Below are positions 42,749-55,289 of a DNA stretch of 64,000 nt, piece after piece. The stretch comes from Deinococcus gobiensis I-0 (GTDB taxonomy: Bacteria; Deinococcota; Deinococci; Deinococcales; Deinococcaceae), in assembly GCF_000252445.1 (NCBI RefSeq), contig NC_017790.1:239001-303000 (forward strand). The letters run 5' to 3'. Positions within the stretch are counted from its first letter, which is position 1. Every line of letters begins with the position of its first letter. Both the position numbers and the translations under genes were made by a program. The notes beneath the pieces are model-generated. The model was not told where the DNA came from. It saw only the letters and a program-made list of their open reading frames with translations, and made no database searches.

Positions 42749-43723
42749 TCATACCTTCTGGATCGCCGCTTTGCCCAGCAGGCCCTGGGGCCGCACGAGC
42801 AGGATCACGAACAGCAGCGCGAAGGCCACCGCGTCCTTGTACGCCGAGTAGTCGGCCGGCACGAAGGCCTCGGCCAGCCCGATGACCAGGCCCCCCAGCA
42901 CCGCGCCCGGAATGCTGCCCAGACCCCCCAGCACGATGACCGCCAGCCCTTTGAGGCCGTAGGTGATGCCGAAGTACGGCCCCGCCACCCCGAAGGCCGT
43001 GCCGACCAGCGTGCCCGCCAGCCCGCCCAGAAAGCCCGAGAGGAAGAACGTGATGAGTACGAAGCGGTCCACGCTGATGCCCAGCAGGCTCGCCGTACCG
43101 GGATTCTCCGCGACCGCCCGCAGCGCCTTGCCCACCTTGGTGCGCCCGATGACGTAGCCCAGGAGCGCGAGCATGACCATGCTGACCGCGAAGATGATGA
43201 TCTGCACCGTGCGGATGACCACCGTGCGGTCCCCGATCTGGAAACTCAGGGCCGGGCGCACCTGCCCGTAGGCGTCGGCCGGGAAGGTGTAGATCTCGGC
43301 CCCGACCAGCAGCTGGATGAGGTTCACGATGACCAGCGACACGCCCAGGCTGCTGACCAGCGCCAGCAGCGGGTCGGCGCCGCGCGCGCGCATGGGCCGG
43401 AAGGCGAGGCGCTCGACGATCACCGCGACCACCCCGGCCAGCACCGCGCCGATCAGGGTCGCGAGCCCGAAGCTCCAGGGGTTGCCCGAAAAGGGCGAGG
43501 TGCCGGAAAACAGGGTCAGGCCCGCGAGCAGCCCGGTGCCGCCGAACTGCCCGACCACCAGCGTGTAGGTGAAGTAGGCCCCCAGCGTGAACACGGCCCC
43601 CTGCGCGAAGTTGATGATGCCCAGGATCGAGAAGACGAGGGTGTAGCCCAGCGCGAAGATGGCGTAGACGCTGCCGATGGCCAGCCCGTTGAGAAGGTTC
43701 TGAATGAATGCGCCGAAGTCCAT
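42749..43723 (-). CDS. livH: Branched-chain amino acid ABC transporter permease LivH
   Basis: 324 residues, about eight membrane helices. LLNGLAIGSVYAIFALGYTLVFSILGIINFAQGAVF is the conserved LivH opening (quoted in part: GLAIGSVYAIFALGYTLV). The coupling loop is TKVGKALRAVAENPGTASLLGI, and GGLGSIPGAVLGGLVIGLAE follows. An AGAGGA site lies six bases before ATG 43723. It follows livJ after about 200 bases containing three hairpins. Confidence 0.93.
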   Translation of the reverse strand: MDFGAFIQNLLNGLAIGSVYAIFALGYTLVFSILGIINFAQGAVFTLGAYFTYTLVVGQFGGTGLLAGLTLFSGTSPFSGNPWSFGLATLIGAVLAGVVAVIVERLAFRPMRARGADPLLALVSSLGVSLVIVNLIQLLVGAEIYTFPADAYGQVRPALSFQIGDRTVVIRTVQIIIFAVSMVMLALLGYVIGRTKVGKALRAVAENPGTASLLGISVDRFVLITFFLSGFLGGLAGTLVGTAFGVAGPYFGITYGLKGLAVIVLGGLGSIPGAVLGGLVIGLAEAFVPADYSAYKDAVAFALLFVILLVRPQGLLGKAAIQKV

Positions 43724-43753
43724 GCGGTGTCCTCTCGCGTGCGGCAATGGGAC

Positions 43754-43910
43754 ACGCCGTCAGCCGGGGAACGGGAGGCTGACGGCGTAGGCCAGGGCCG
43801 GGGGAAACTCTGTGGAGTGGCCCGTTGTCCGTGCTGCGACCCGGAGGCGGTTCCGGGTCCTGGGCGGGCCGCGTCGCCTGGAGGCGTCCGGCACAGTGCG
43901 GGACGCCTCC
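43754..43910 (-). promoter_or_regulatory. Three tandem hairpins between livJ and livH
   Basis: ACGCCGTCAGCC/GGCTGACGGCGT (43754-43788, 12 bp), GACCCGGA/TCCGGGTC (43838-43859, 8 bp) and GGAGGCGTCC/GGACGCCTCC (43880-43910, 10 bp), all perfect. The third begins ten bases after the livJ stop. None has a T-run. Such a block usually protects the 3' end of a highly expressed binding-protein mRNA and partly terminates transcription before the permease genes. Confidence 0.7.
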
Positions 43911-43920
43911 GGAGGCCCTC

Positions 43921-45081
43921 CTACTTCACGAAGACGAAGGAGCCGTTCTTGGCGTCTTTCATCTTGACCTGCGCCACGAAGAATTCCTTCTGGTTGATCT
44001 CGCCTTCCTTGTCGAAGCGCAGCTCGCCCAGCGGCGTGTTGTACTTGCCGGCCAGGATCTGCTTGTTCAGCTCGGTGCGCAGGTCGCCCAGGTCCCACTG
44101 CGCGAGCTTCTTCTTGCGGTCGATGACGCGCAGGGCGTCGGCGAAGACCTGCACGCCCGCGTAGGCCTGCGCGGCGAACTGGGGCGGGTCTTTCTTGTAC
44201 AGCGCGCGGTACTCTTTGACGAACACTTGGTTGGTGGCGCTGCTCTGGAGGGGGCTGTAGGCCTGGGCCACGAGCAGGCCGTCGCAGTCCTTCTGGCACA
44301 CCGGAAACAGGTTGGTGGTGTTGAAGCCGTTGCCGCCCACGATCAGGCCCTTGTAGCTCAGCTGGCGCAATTGCTTGATGATGTTGCCGCCGTCGGCCGC
44401 GAGCGCCGAGATGACCACGAGGTCGGCCTTGGCGTTCAGTACCGCCGTCACCTGGGTCGTGAAGTCGGTGTCGGTGGTCTGCGACTTCTGGACGGTGGCG
44501 ACCGTCAGCCCCTGCGCCTTGATGGTGTCCTGGAAGATGCCCGTCTCGCTGACCGAGAAGGCGTCGTTCTGGGCGTACATCACGGCCACGCGCTTGATCT
44601 TGGGGTCGATCTTGAGGGCCTGCTTGAGGGCCGCCGGGGCGATCACGGTCACGGGCGCCGACACGCGGGCGATGTAGTTGCCGATCTGCGGAATGCCCTT
44701 GGCGGTGTTGCTCGGCCCCAGCACCGGAATCCTGGCGCGCTCGGCGATGGGGTCGGCGGCGAAGGCCTGCTGCGAGAGCGTCGGCCCCACGATGCCCACC
44801 ACCCGCTCCTTGGTGATCAGGTTCTGGAAGGCGTTGATGGCGCTGTTCTCGTCGCCCGCCGCGTCCTGGTACACGAGCCGGATGGGCGTGCCGCCGATGC
44901 CCCCGCGCGCGTTGATGAGCTTCTCGGCCAGTTTGGCCCCCGCGACCTGCTCCTGGCCGAACAGGGCGACGTTGCTGGTCTGCGCGACCGCGATCCCGAT
45001 GGCGACCGGCGTCTCGACCTTCTGTGCCGATGCCGCGCCCAGCGCCGCGCCGATCAATGAACCCAGGACCACTCGTTTCAT
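43921..45081 (-). CDS. livJ: Branched-chain amino acid ABC transporter substrate-binding protein
   Basis: 386 residues. Signal peptide MKRVVLGSLIGAALGAASAQ, then a type I periplasmic-binding fold: IGIAVAQTSNVALFGQEQVAGAKLA, VVGIVGPTLSQQAFAADPIAE, IPVLGPSNTAKGIP and FAAQAYAGVQVFADAL. It delivers the amino acid to LivHM. The start has AGGGGAGG upstream, and a clear promoter precedes it. First gene of livJ-H-M-G-F. Exact ligand preference (Leu/Ile/Val or broader) is not readable. Confidence 0.93.
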   Translation of the reverse strand: MKRVVLGSLIGAALGAASAQKVETPVAIGIAVAQTSNVALFGQEQVAGAKLAEKLINARGGIGGTPIRLVYQDAAGDENSAINAFQNLITKERVVGIVGPTLSQQAFAADPIAERARIPVLGPSNTAKGIPQIGNYIARVSAPVTVIAPAALKQALKIDPKIKRVAVMYAQNDAFSVSETGIFQDTIKAQGLTVATVQKSQTTDTDFTTQVTAVLNAKADLVVISALAADGGNIIKQLRQLSYKGLIVGGNGFNTTNLFPVCQKDCDGLLVAQAYSPLQSSATNQVFVKEYRALYKKDPPQFAAQAYAGVQVFADALRVIDRKKKLAQWDLGDLRTELNKQILAGKYNTPLGELRFDKEGEINQKEFFVAQVKMKDAKNGSFVFVK

Positions 45082-45141
45082 CTGTGCCTCCCCTAAGCCG
45101 CGCCGCGGCCCGAAGCTGAAATTTATGTGAAGAGTGGTGTC

Positions 45142-45170
45142 ACTATGGGTGCGCGTTCTAGGGAAGTCAA
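45142..45170 (-). promoter_or_regulatory. Promoter of the liv operon
   Basis: On the minus strand TTGACT (45170-45165), a 17-base spacer and CATAGT (45147-45142), giving a 5' leader of about 55 bases before livJ. Confidence 0.7.
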
Positions 45171-45188
45171 GCTGAGAAGGAAGGAGAT

Positions 45189-45734
45189 ATGGCCGAAGTT
45201 CAAATAGCGGACTACCACCTGCGCATCTTCGAAGACGGTATGCCGGCGGATTGGACTGGGCTGCGCGCGAGCGCCGCACTCTTCGATGAATACGACGTGC
45301 AGAGCCGCGAGCCTGGGCCAGTCGGCGTGGTGGTCCTGAGCACCCCTCAGGGCCGTGAGCTGGTCGTGGCCCAGCATCAGCAACCGAGCGGGCCGGGGTT
45401 TCCACTGGGTGTCCTGCTCGTGCCCGAGACGGGCCTGCTGCTTATCGGTGCGGGCGAGCGGCTGCTGGCCTACGATATCCGGGTTCCGGAGCGGCTCTGG
45501 GAGGACCGGGCCGAGTTCGGGTTCTGGGCCTTCGCCCGGCACGGTGACGTGATCCTGATGCTGGCCGAACTGGAACTGGCCGCCTGGACCATGGGGGGCC
45601 GTAAACTCTGGACCATGTTTGTCGAGCCGCCGTGGTCCTACACGGTGCATGAACAGACCGTGACCCTGGACGTGATGGGACTGGTCCGGTCGCTGGATCT
45701 GCGTACGGGGACTCTGGTCGAAGGGAGCCTCTGA
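45189..45734 (+). CDS. Hypothetical cytosolic protein with beta-propeller-like repeats
   Basis: 181 residues, no signal or membrane segment. Repeating strand patterns (GVLLVPETGLLLIGAGERLLAYDI, GDVILMLAELELAAWTMGGRKLW, VTLDVMGLVRSLDLRTG) resemble single blades of a WD40/PQQ-like propeller, too few for a full propeller. Family not recognised. The ribosome site GGAAGGAGAT before ATG 45189 is among the strongest in the window. It diverges from livJ, with the start codons about 110 bases apart. Confidence 0.7.
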   Translation: MAEVQIADYHLRIFEDGMPADWTGLRASAALFDEYDVQSREPGPVGVVVLSTPQGRELVVAQHQQPSGPGFPLGVLLVPETGLLLIGAGERLLAYDIRVPERLWEDRAEFGFWAFARHGDVILMLAELELAAWTMGGRKLWTMFVEPPWSYTVHEQTVTLDVMGLVRSLDLRTGTLVEGSL

Positions 45735-45747
45735 AGGCCCAGTCACC

Positions 45748-47961
45748 CTAGTGCTCGCGCGCGAACTGGCGCGCCTCGCTCACGCTCAGGGGCCGGGCGA
45801 AGAGGTAGCCCTGGCCGTAGTCGCAGCCCAGCTCGCGCAGGGCGTCGAGATGCCGCACCTCCTCGATGCCCTCGGCCACCACGCGCATCTTCATGTTCTT
45901 GGCCATCGCGATGATGGTGCGCACGAGTTCGGCGCTGCTGGCGCTCGTCAGCATGCCGCGCACGAAGGACCGGTCGATCTTGAGGGTGTCGAGTGGATAC
46001 GAGTGCAGGTAACTGAGCGACGAGTACCCCGTGCCGAAGTCGTCGAGGTGCAGCCGCACTCCCAGGGCACGCAGCTTTTCCAGCGTCTGCCCGATGGCCT
46101 CGGGGCGGGCCAGCAGCGCGCCCTCGGTGATCTCCAGGTTCAGGCGTTCGGGCGCGAACCCGGTATCGGCCAGCACGCCGCGCACCTGTTCGTAGACGCC
46201 GGGGGCCGCGAAGTGCCGCGCCGAGAAGTTCACGTTCAGGCTCAGGGGGGGCGTGTGCGGGCTTTCCTGCTGCCAGCGCCGCAGCTGCGTGCAGGCTTCG
46301 CGCAGCACCCAGCGGTCGATGTCGAGCATCATGCCGCACTCCTCGGCCACGTCCAGAAAGGCTCCGGGCTCCAGCAGGCCGTGTTCGGGGTGTTGCCAGC
46401 GCAGCAGCGCCTCGAAGCCTGCCACCCGGCCCTCGTCCAGCGCCATGATCGGCTGGTACACCACGCGCAGCTCGCCCCGGCCCAGGCCGTGTTTCAGCTC
46501 GTTTTCCAGCCGGGCCATGCGGATGGTGTGCTCGCGCATCTGCGGCGTGAACACCTGGTGCCCCGCGCCGCCGCTGTGCTTGGCGCGGTACATGGCGATG
46601 TCGGCGTCGCGCAGGATGTCGGCCGAGCTGCCGTGCTCCGGGTGGGCCAGCACCACCCCGATGCTCACCGACAGCGCGATGTCCAGGCCGTGCAGGCGCA
46701 TGGGGGGCCGCAGCGCCTCCTGGATGCGGCGCGCCGTGTCGGTGGCGTCCCCCGGCGAATCCAGCGGCGTGAGCAGCACGGCGAACTCGTCGCCGCCCAG
46801 GCGGGCCAGCGTATCGCCGGGCCGCAGCACCGCCAGGAGCCGCGCCGAGAGTTCGCGCAGCAGGGCGTCTCCGGCCGGATGTCCCAGCGTGTCGTTGACG
46901 CCCTTGAAGCGGTCGGTGTCGAGAAACAGCACGGCGTATTCCTCGGCTCCGGGACCGCGCGACCGGGCCAGCGCGGTGTCCAGGCGCTCGCTGAACAGGG
47001 TGCGGTTGGGCAGGCCGGTCAGGGCGTCGTGCGAGGCGTCGTGGCGCAGTTGCCGGGTGACGGTGCGCAGCTGGGCGGTGCGCGACTGCACCCGGTCCTC
47101 CAGCTCGTTGTTGAGCTGGTGCAGGGCGTCCTGGGTGCGCCGCAGCTCGGTGATGTCCATGCCGTGGCCGATGCACAGCGCCAGCTCGCCGTCCTCGCCG
47201 AACACCGGGGTCAGGGAGCGCAGCTGCACCGTATGGACGGGCGTGCCGAAGCTCTCCTCCCAGAAGATCGTGTCGCGGATCTGCCGGGCCTGGAGGTAGT
47301 GGTGCTCGCGCGCCCGGGCCAGCTCGGGGCCGAACTCGCGGTAGGCCACGTACTCGGCGTCCGTGCGCCCGATGATCCAGCGCCGGATCTCGGGCGAGGA
47401 GATGGCGGCCGGGTTGCAGAACACGTAGCGCTGCTGCGCGTCGAGGATGGCGACTGGCGCGGGCAGGGCACACAGCAGTTCCTCGTAGAAGGCCTGCGGC
47501 GCGAGCAGGTCGGCTCCCGCCGTTCCCGACAGCTCGCCGCTCAGCAGCAGGTGGTCGCCCGCCGCGCCGCTCAGCCGCGAGAGCGTACCGGTCCAGGCCG
47601 CGACCTCGCCGCCCTCGCCGCGCAGGCCCAGCGCGGTGCGCAGGGTCTCGCCCCCCCGCACCCGCGTCAGCAGGCCGCGCAGCCGCAGGCCTTCCAGTCC
47701 GTTCCCCAGGTGGGTGTCCAGCAGGGTGCCCAGGGCCGAGGCCCCCAGCAGGCGCGCGCTGGAAGGGCACATCGACACGATCTGCCCGGCCGGGCCGAGG
47801 ATCAGGCTGGTCGTCTGGCCCTGCGGCGCGGTGACGGCGAGGCCGCCGGACCGCAGCTGTCCCGCGAGCTGGCCCAGAAAGGCGGCCCAGCTGCCGGGAC
47901 CGGGCGGAATGGCCGCACTCAGGCCGTGGCGGTGCAGCAGTGCGTCCAGGTCGGGAATCAT
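45748..47961 (-). CDS. PAS-GGDEF-EAL cyclic-di-GMP turnover protein
   Basis: 737 residues, cytosolic. N-terminal 150 residues unassigned; PAS-like sensor about 155-275; coiled-coil linker 275-305 (ALHQLNNELEDRVQSRTAQLR); GGDEF domain 305-465 with intact RLGGDEF (389-393) and an RPGD inhibitory-site motif five residues before it; EAL domain 485-730 with EALLRW (517), NVNFSARHF, LEITEGAL, DDFGTGYSS, KIDRSFV and EGIEE. All catalytic residues for both synthesis and hydrolysis of c-di-GMP are present, so direction probably depends on the sensor. Convergent with the hypothetical gene. Confidence 0.93.
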   Translation of the reverse strand: MIPDLDALLHRHGLSAAIPPGPGSWAAFLGQLAGQLRSGGLAVTAPQGQTTSLILGPAGQIVSMCPSSARLLGASALGTLLDTHLGNGLEGLRLRGLLTRVRGGETLRTALGLRGEGGEVAAWTGTLSRLSGAAGDHLLLSGELSGTAGADLLAPQAFYEELLCALPAPVAILDAQQRYVFCNPAAISSPEIRRWIIGRTDAEYVAYREFGPELARAREHHYLQARQIRDTIFWEESFGTPVHTVQLRSLTPVFGEDGELALCIGHGMDITELRRTQDALHQLNNELEDRVQSRTAQLRTVTRQLRHDASHDALTGLPNRTLFSERLDTALARSRGPGAEEYAVLFLDTDRFKGVNDTLGHPAGDALLRELSARLLAVLRPGDTLARLGGDEFAVLLTPLDSPGDATDTARRIQEALRPPMRLHGLDIALSVSIGVVLAHPEHGSSADILRDADIAMYRAKHSGGAGHQVFTPQMREHTIRMARLENELKHGLGRGELRVVYQPIMALDEGRVAGFEALLRWQHPEHGLLEPGAFLDVAEECGMMLDIDRWVLREACTQLRRWQQESPHTPPLSLNVNFSARHFAAPGVYEQVRGVLADTGFAPERLNLEITEGALLARPEAIGQTLEKLRALGVRLHLDDFGTGYSSLSYLHSYPLDTLKIDRSFVRGMLTSASSAELVRTIIAMAKNMKMRVVAEGIEEVRHLDALRELGCDYGQGYLFARPLSVSEARQFAREH

Positions 47962-48091
47962 AGGGGCGGGGCCGTCCTTGTCCCGGGGAACCGGGGGGAG
48001 AAGTCCGCCGCCCCCACGGGGCAGCAGCCGGAAGCACTCTAAAGTGGAAAATCTTACAAACGGCTTGCGCCGTCCGGACTTCAGGTCAGCT

Positions 48092-50585
<2,494 letters not shown>

Positions 50586-50589
50586 GCCC

Positions 50590-51588
50590 TCAGCGTAGCG
50601 GCTCCCAGCCGGGAGCAAAGCGGGCCGCCGGAAAGATGGCCTGCGCCGCCTCCAGCATCCCCGCCCACTCGGCGGGCCGGTAGCGCCGCGAGACGTGCAG
50701 CAGCACCAGCTCACGCGCCCCGGCCGCCCGCGCCAGCCACGCGCCCTGCTCGGAGGTGGTGTGGTGGTTGCGGGCCGCCAGTTCGGCGTCGGCGGGGGCG
50801 TATTGGGCCTCGACGTACAGCGTCTCTACTCCCGCGAGTTGCCGCGCCAGCCGGTTGTGTTCGGCCTCGTCGAGCAGAAAGTCGGTGAGGTAAGCGGCAC
50901 TCTGGCCCGCCTCGGTGCGCAGCAGCCGCGCGCGCAGCTCGGCGGCGTCGTGCGGCGCGCCGTTCACGTCGAGGGTGCCTGTCGCCCCCGCCTTGAGCTG
51001 CGCCAGCCACGGCCCGCCGCGCAGCCCCAGCGCCGCCAGGGCCGCCGGATCGACCGTCACCCGCTCGGGCTCGCGCAGCACGTAGCCCAGGCTGGTGCCC
51101 TGGTGGCGCAGCGTGAGGGCTTCCACGCCGACCTGCGGGGTCGTGAACAGGGCGTCGCCGCGCGGCCGGTTTCCAGCGGGATGGGCGACCTCGAAGGCCT
51201 CGTGCGCCTCGAAGCGCCAGCTCTGCACGCGGCCGGGCCAGACCTCGTGGACCTGCCAGGAGCCGCGCATCCCGGGCGCGTGGTTCCACCAGTAGCCCCG
51301 GAAGCGGTGGGCGATGATGCGCGCCGCGCCGGGCGGGCCCCAGATGTGGTTGCCCTGCCCCGCGCGCTCGAAGTTGACCCGGAAAAAGTCGTCGAAGCCC
51401 GCCACATGGTCCATGTGCAGGTGCGAGAACAGCAGGTGGTCGATGCCCATGATCTCGGTCAGGGGCACCGTATCCAGCGTGTGGCCGCCGCAGTCGAGCA
51501 GCAGCCGCGTCCGGCCCTGGCCGCTGTCGGCCGTGACCAGCAGCGCGTTGTCCCGGCCGGGCCGCCCCAGCACCTGCACGTTCAGCAT
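50590..51588 (-). CDS. Ribonuclease Z-like MBL-fold hydrolase
   Basis: 332 residues. HLHMDHVAGFDDFF is the metal-binding motif in the RNase Z/ElaC-like form; YLTDF supplies the later Asp, and NHHTTSEQGAWLARAAGARELVLLHVSRRY matches the C-terminal HxT/S and His of the family. The true substrate may be a tRNA 3' end, a cyclic nucleotide or another phosphodiester. TACCCT lies six bases before the ATG (leaderless). It ends four bases before the HisJ-like gene start. Confidence 0.85.
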   Translation of the reverse strand: MLNVQVLGRPGRDNALLVTADSGQGRTRLLLDCGGHTLDTVPLTEIMGIDHLLFSHLHMDHVAGFDDFFRVNFERAGQGNHIWGPPGAARIIAHRFRGYWWNHAPGMRGSWQVHEVWPGRVQSWRFEAHEAFEVAHPAGNRPRGDALFTTPQVGVEALTLRHQGTSLGYVLREPERVTVDPAALAALGLRGGPWLAQLKAGATGTLDVNGAPHDAAELRARLLRTEAGQSAAYLTDFLLDEAEHNRLARQLAGVETLYVEAQYAPADAELAARNHHTTSEQGAWLARAAGARELVLLHVSRRYRPAEWAGMLEAAQAIFPAARFAPGWEPLR

Positions 51589-51675
51589 GGCCCCAGGGTA
51601 GGGGACGGCGGCGCGGCAAGCACAGGGGGCCTGGCCGGCGCTGCCTTTACATCCATCCGCCTTGGCGCAGAGGTG

Positions 51676-52611
51676 CTAGGCCTGCGCGGCGACCTGCCCC
51701 CGCCACACCCGCCGCCCGAAGACGTGCAGCAGCAGTCCCCCGAACACCAGCACCGCGCCCAGCAGCTTGCCCGCCGGAAAGGCCTCGTGGAAGGCCAGGG
51801 CGCTCGCGGCCATGCCGAAGACCGGCACGAGCAGCGACAGCGGCGCGACCCGCGAGGCCCCGTGCCGCTGGATCAGCAGGGCCCACAGTCCGAAGCCCAG
51901 CACCGTGTTGCCCAGCCCCATGAACACCACGGCCCCCCACAGCGCCGCGCCGCCGTGCGTCAGTGTCTGGACGACCGGCCCCCAGCCCTCCGTGAGGCCC
52001 GCGAGCAGCGTCAGGGGCAGGGGCGGAATCAGGGCGCTCCAGACCACCAGCGAAAAGGTGTTGGCGCTGCCCGACGCCCGCACGAGCAGGTTGCTCACCG
52101 CCCAGCCGAGGGCGGCGGCCAGCGTGAGCAGCAGGCCGGCCAGGGGCAGGTCGCCGCCCGACTCCAGCCCGATCAGGCCCATGCCTCCGAAGGCCAGCGC
52201 CATGCCCGCCGCCTGCCAGGGTGCGACGCGCTCGCCCAGCAGCCGGGCCGCCAGCAGCGCCGTAAAAAAGGCCTGGGTCTGCATGAGCAGGCTGCCCAGC
52301 CCCGCGCTCAGGCCCAGGCCCAGGGCGAGGTACAGCAGCCCGAACTGCACCACGCCTGCCGACACCCCGTAGCCCCACAGGATGCGGGCGGGCACGCGCG
52401 GGCGCGGCACGAAGAACACGGCCGGCAGGGCGGCCGCCGCGAACCGCAGCGCGGCGACCAGCAGGGGGGGCGCGCCCGCCACCGCCCATTTGATCACCAC
52501 GAAATTCACGCCCCAGATGAAGGTGATCAGCAGGGCCAGCCCCAGCGCGCGGGCCGTCATGGGCAGGTGTCCCAGGCTGGGCGCGGGCAGGTCGGTCGGG
52601 GAGGCGCGCAT
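51676..52611 (-). CDS. EamA-family (DMT) transporter
   Basis: 311 residues with ten hydrophobic helices in two EamA halves: ALLITFIWGVNFVVIKWAV opens the first and LAAALGWAVSNLLVRASG the second. Family knowledge points to metabolite export (for example O-acetylserine, amino acids), with substrate unknown. The start at 52611 is chosen because TATGCT lies eight bases upstream; ATG 52560 just before the first helix is an alternative. Divergent from argF. Confidence 0.88.
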   Translation of the reverse strand: MRASPTDLPAPSLGHLPMTARALGLALLITFIWGVNFVVIKWAVAGAPPLLVAALRFAAAALPAVFFVPRPRVPARILWGYGVSAGVVQFGLLYLALGLGLSAGLGSLLMQTQAFFTALLAARLLGERVAPWQAAGMALAFGGMGLIGLESGGDLPLAGLLLTLAAALGWAVSNLLVRASGSANTFSLVVWSALIPPLPLTLLAGLTEGWGPVVQTLTHGGAALWGAVVFMGLGNTVLGFGLWALLIQRHGASRVAPLSLLVPVFGMAASALAFHEAFPAGKLLGAVLVFGGLLLHVFGRRVWRGQVAAQA

Positions 52612-52686
52612 CACCGGCGAGCATAGCGCGCGGCCCACAGCCCGCCCCATGCACTTTTATGCGCTCAAGCTGTATGATTTCTCTCT

Positions 52687-53750
<1,064 letters not shown>

Positions 53751-53751
<1 letters not shown>

Positions 53752-54272
53752 TGACCGTCCTGACCACCCCCCGCCTGAGCCTGCGTCCCCTGACGCCCGC
53801 CGACCTGCCTGCCGTGCTGGCCTACCGCAACGACCCGCAGGTGGCCCGTTACCAGGGCTGGGCCCTGCCCGCGACCCTGGAGGCTGCGGCGGCCCTGGTC
53901 GCGGACGCGCCGCTGGGCACACCCGGCTGGGTGCAGCGCGGGGTGTGGGCCGGGGCGCGTCTGGCAGGTGACGTGGCCCTGAACACCGATTCCTGGCGGC
54001 AGCAGGCCGAAGTGGGCGTGACCCTGGCGGCCTGGGCACAGGGCCAGGGCTACGCTGCCGAGGCGCTGCGGGCGGTCATGGCCCACGCCTTCGACGACCT
54101 GGGCCTGCACCGCCTGCAGGCCAGCGCCGACCCGCGCAACGGGGCGGTGGCCCGGTTGCTGACCCGCCTGGGTTTCCGGCACGAAGGCACGTCCCTCCGG
54201 AGCTGCTGGCACCGGGACGAATGGGCCGACGACGCCCGCTATGGCCTGCTGCGTTCAGAATGGACCCCATGA
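53751..54272 (+). CDS. GNAT-family N-acetyltransferase (RimJ/RimL-like)
   Basis: 173 residues. LTTPRLSLRPLTPADLPAVLAY is the RimJ/L-type opening. GVTLAAWAQGQGYAAEALRAVMAHAF holds the acetyl-CoA-binding Q-x-x-G-x-A loop, and LGLHRLQASADPRNGAVARLLTRLGFRHEG is the C-terminal half. The acceptor is unknown (protein N-terminus, antibiotic or small amine). Its ATG overlaps the argF stop by one base (TAATG). Confidence 0.9.
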
Positions 54273-54790
54273 GCAGCGGACTGCAGGAATGGCTCGACCT
54301 CGTGGACGAACACGACCGGGTGATCGGCCGGGTCGAGCGGGACCGCGCCTGGCGCGAGCGCCTGCCGGTGCGGGTCGTGAACGCCTTTCTCGTCAACTCG
54401 CGCGGCGAACTGTGGATTCCTCGCCGCACACGGACGAAGAAGACGTTCCCGGACAGCCTCGACCTGAGCGTGGGCGGGCATGTCGGGGCGGGGGAGACCT
54501 ACGAGGCGGCCTTCCGGCGCGAAACCCGGGAGGAGCTGAATCTGGACGTGGACACGCTGCCCTGGCGCGAGATCGCGGCCTTCTCGCCCTTCGGGACGGG
54601 CCTGAGTGCGTTCATGCGCGTCTACGAGATCCGGAGCGACGCCGCCCCGGCCTACAACCCGGCCGACTTCAGCGGGGCCGAGTGGCTCAGGCCCCGGCAG
54701 GTTCTGTCGCGCGTCGCGGGCGGCGAGCCGAGCAAGGGCGATCTGGCCGAATTGGTGCGGCGGTGTTATGGAGAAGAACATGGAGATTGA
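54269..54790 (+). CDS. NUDIX hydrolase (IPP-isomerase-like subgroup)
   Basis: 173 residues. NAFLVNSRGELWIPRRTRTKKTFPDSLDLSVGGHVGAGETYEAAF followed by RRETREELNLD contains a NUDIX box (GHVGAGE, seven residues, RETREEL; the usual final Gly is Asn). The opening DEHDRVIGRVERDRAWR resembles YfcD/isopentenyl-diphosphate-isomerase-like NUDIX proteins. The substrate is unknown. ATG overlaps the GNAT stop (ATGA), and the 3' end overlaps the next gene by eleven bases. Confidence 0.88.
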   Translation: MSSGLQEWLDLVDEHDRVIGRVERDRAWRERLPVRVVNAFLVNSRGELWIPRRTRTKKTFPDSLDLSVGGHVGAGETYEAAFRRETREELNLDVDTLPWREIAAFSPFGTGLSAFMRVYEIRSDAAPAYNPADFSGAEWLRPRQVLSRVAGGEPSKGDLAELVRRCYGEEHGD

Positions 54791-55289
54791 TCTGGAGTGG
54801 TTCGGGAGTCAGGGAGCCGAGGCGGAGCGCGCGGTGCAGGCGCTTCAGCTCAAGACCGCCGCGCACGACGGCACCTGGGGGCTGGGGCAAGCCGACTGGA
54901 ACGCGGATCTGCGCGCCGGGACGCTGACCTTCACGGGCGAGCGGATGCAGGCTGTGACGCGGGTTCAGGTGGTCGGCACCTACGACACGGACAGCGGCAC
55001 CTTCTTGTGGGGCTGGGATCATCCTTCCGTACCGGAGTCGGTGGCCCAGGCGGCGCGCGCTGTGCTGGCCTTCGCCCAGGAGCATGGCCTGCAAGGACTC
55101 CAGAAGAGGAAGGTCGCTTGTACGGAGGACGACGCCTGGGCCTTTACTGCCCTGGCGGCCCAGCTGACGGACGCCCAGGGGGCCTACCGGGGGCCGGCAG
55201 GGCCGACACTTGTGTTCATGACCTTCAGTGACGTACAGCTCAGCGGTATTCCGGACACCCAATGGTCCGGCAAGGAGGATGGACAATGA
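54780..55289 (+). CDS. DUF6882-like protein
   Basis: 169 residues, cytosolic. The pattern [12 protein letters not shown], then a strand, [25 protein letters not shown], resembles DUF6882/DUF2314-neighbour proteins often found near immunity or stress genes; no function is known. ATG 54780 is preferred over 54768 because GGAG lies seven bases upstream. It overlaps the NUDIX gene by 11 bases and argC by four, so it is fully embedded in the arg operon. Confidence 0.65.
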   Translation: MEIDLEWFGSQGAEAERAVQALQLKTAAHDGTWGLGQADWNADLRAGTLTFTGERMQAVTRVQVVGTYDTDSGTFLWGWDHPSVPESVAQAARAVLAFAQEHGLQGLQKRKVACTEDDAWAFTALAAQLTDAQGAYRGPAGPTLVFMTFSDVQLSGIPDTQWSGKEDGQ

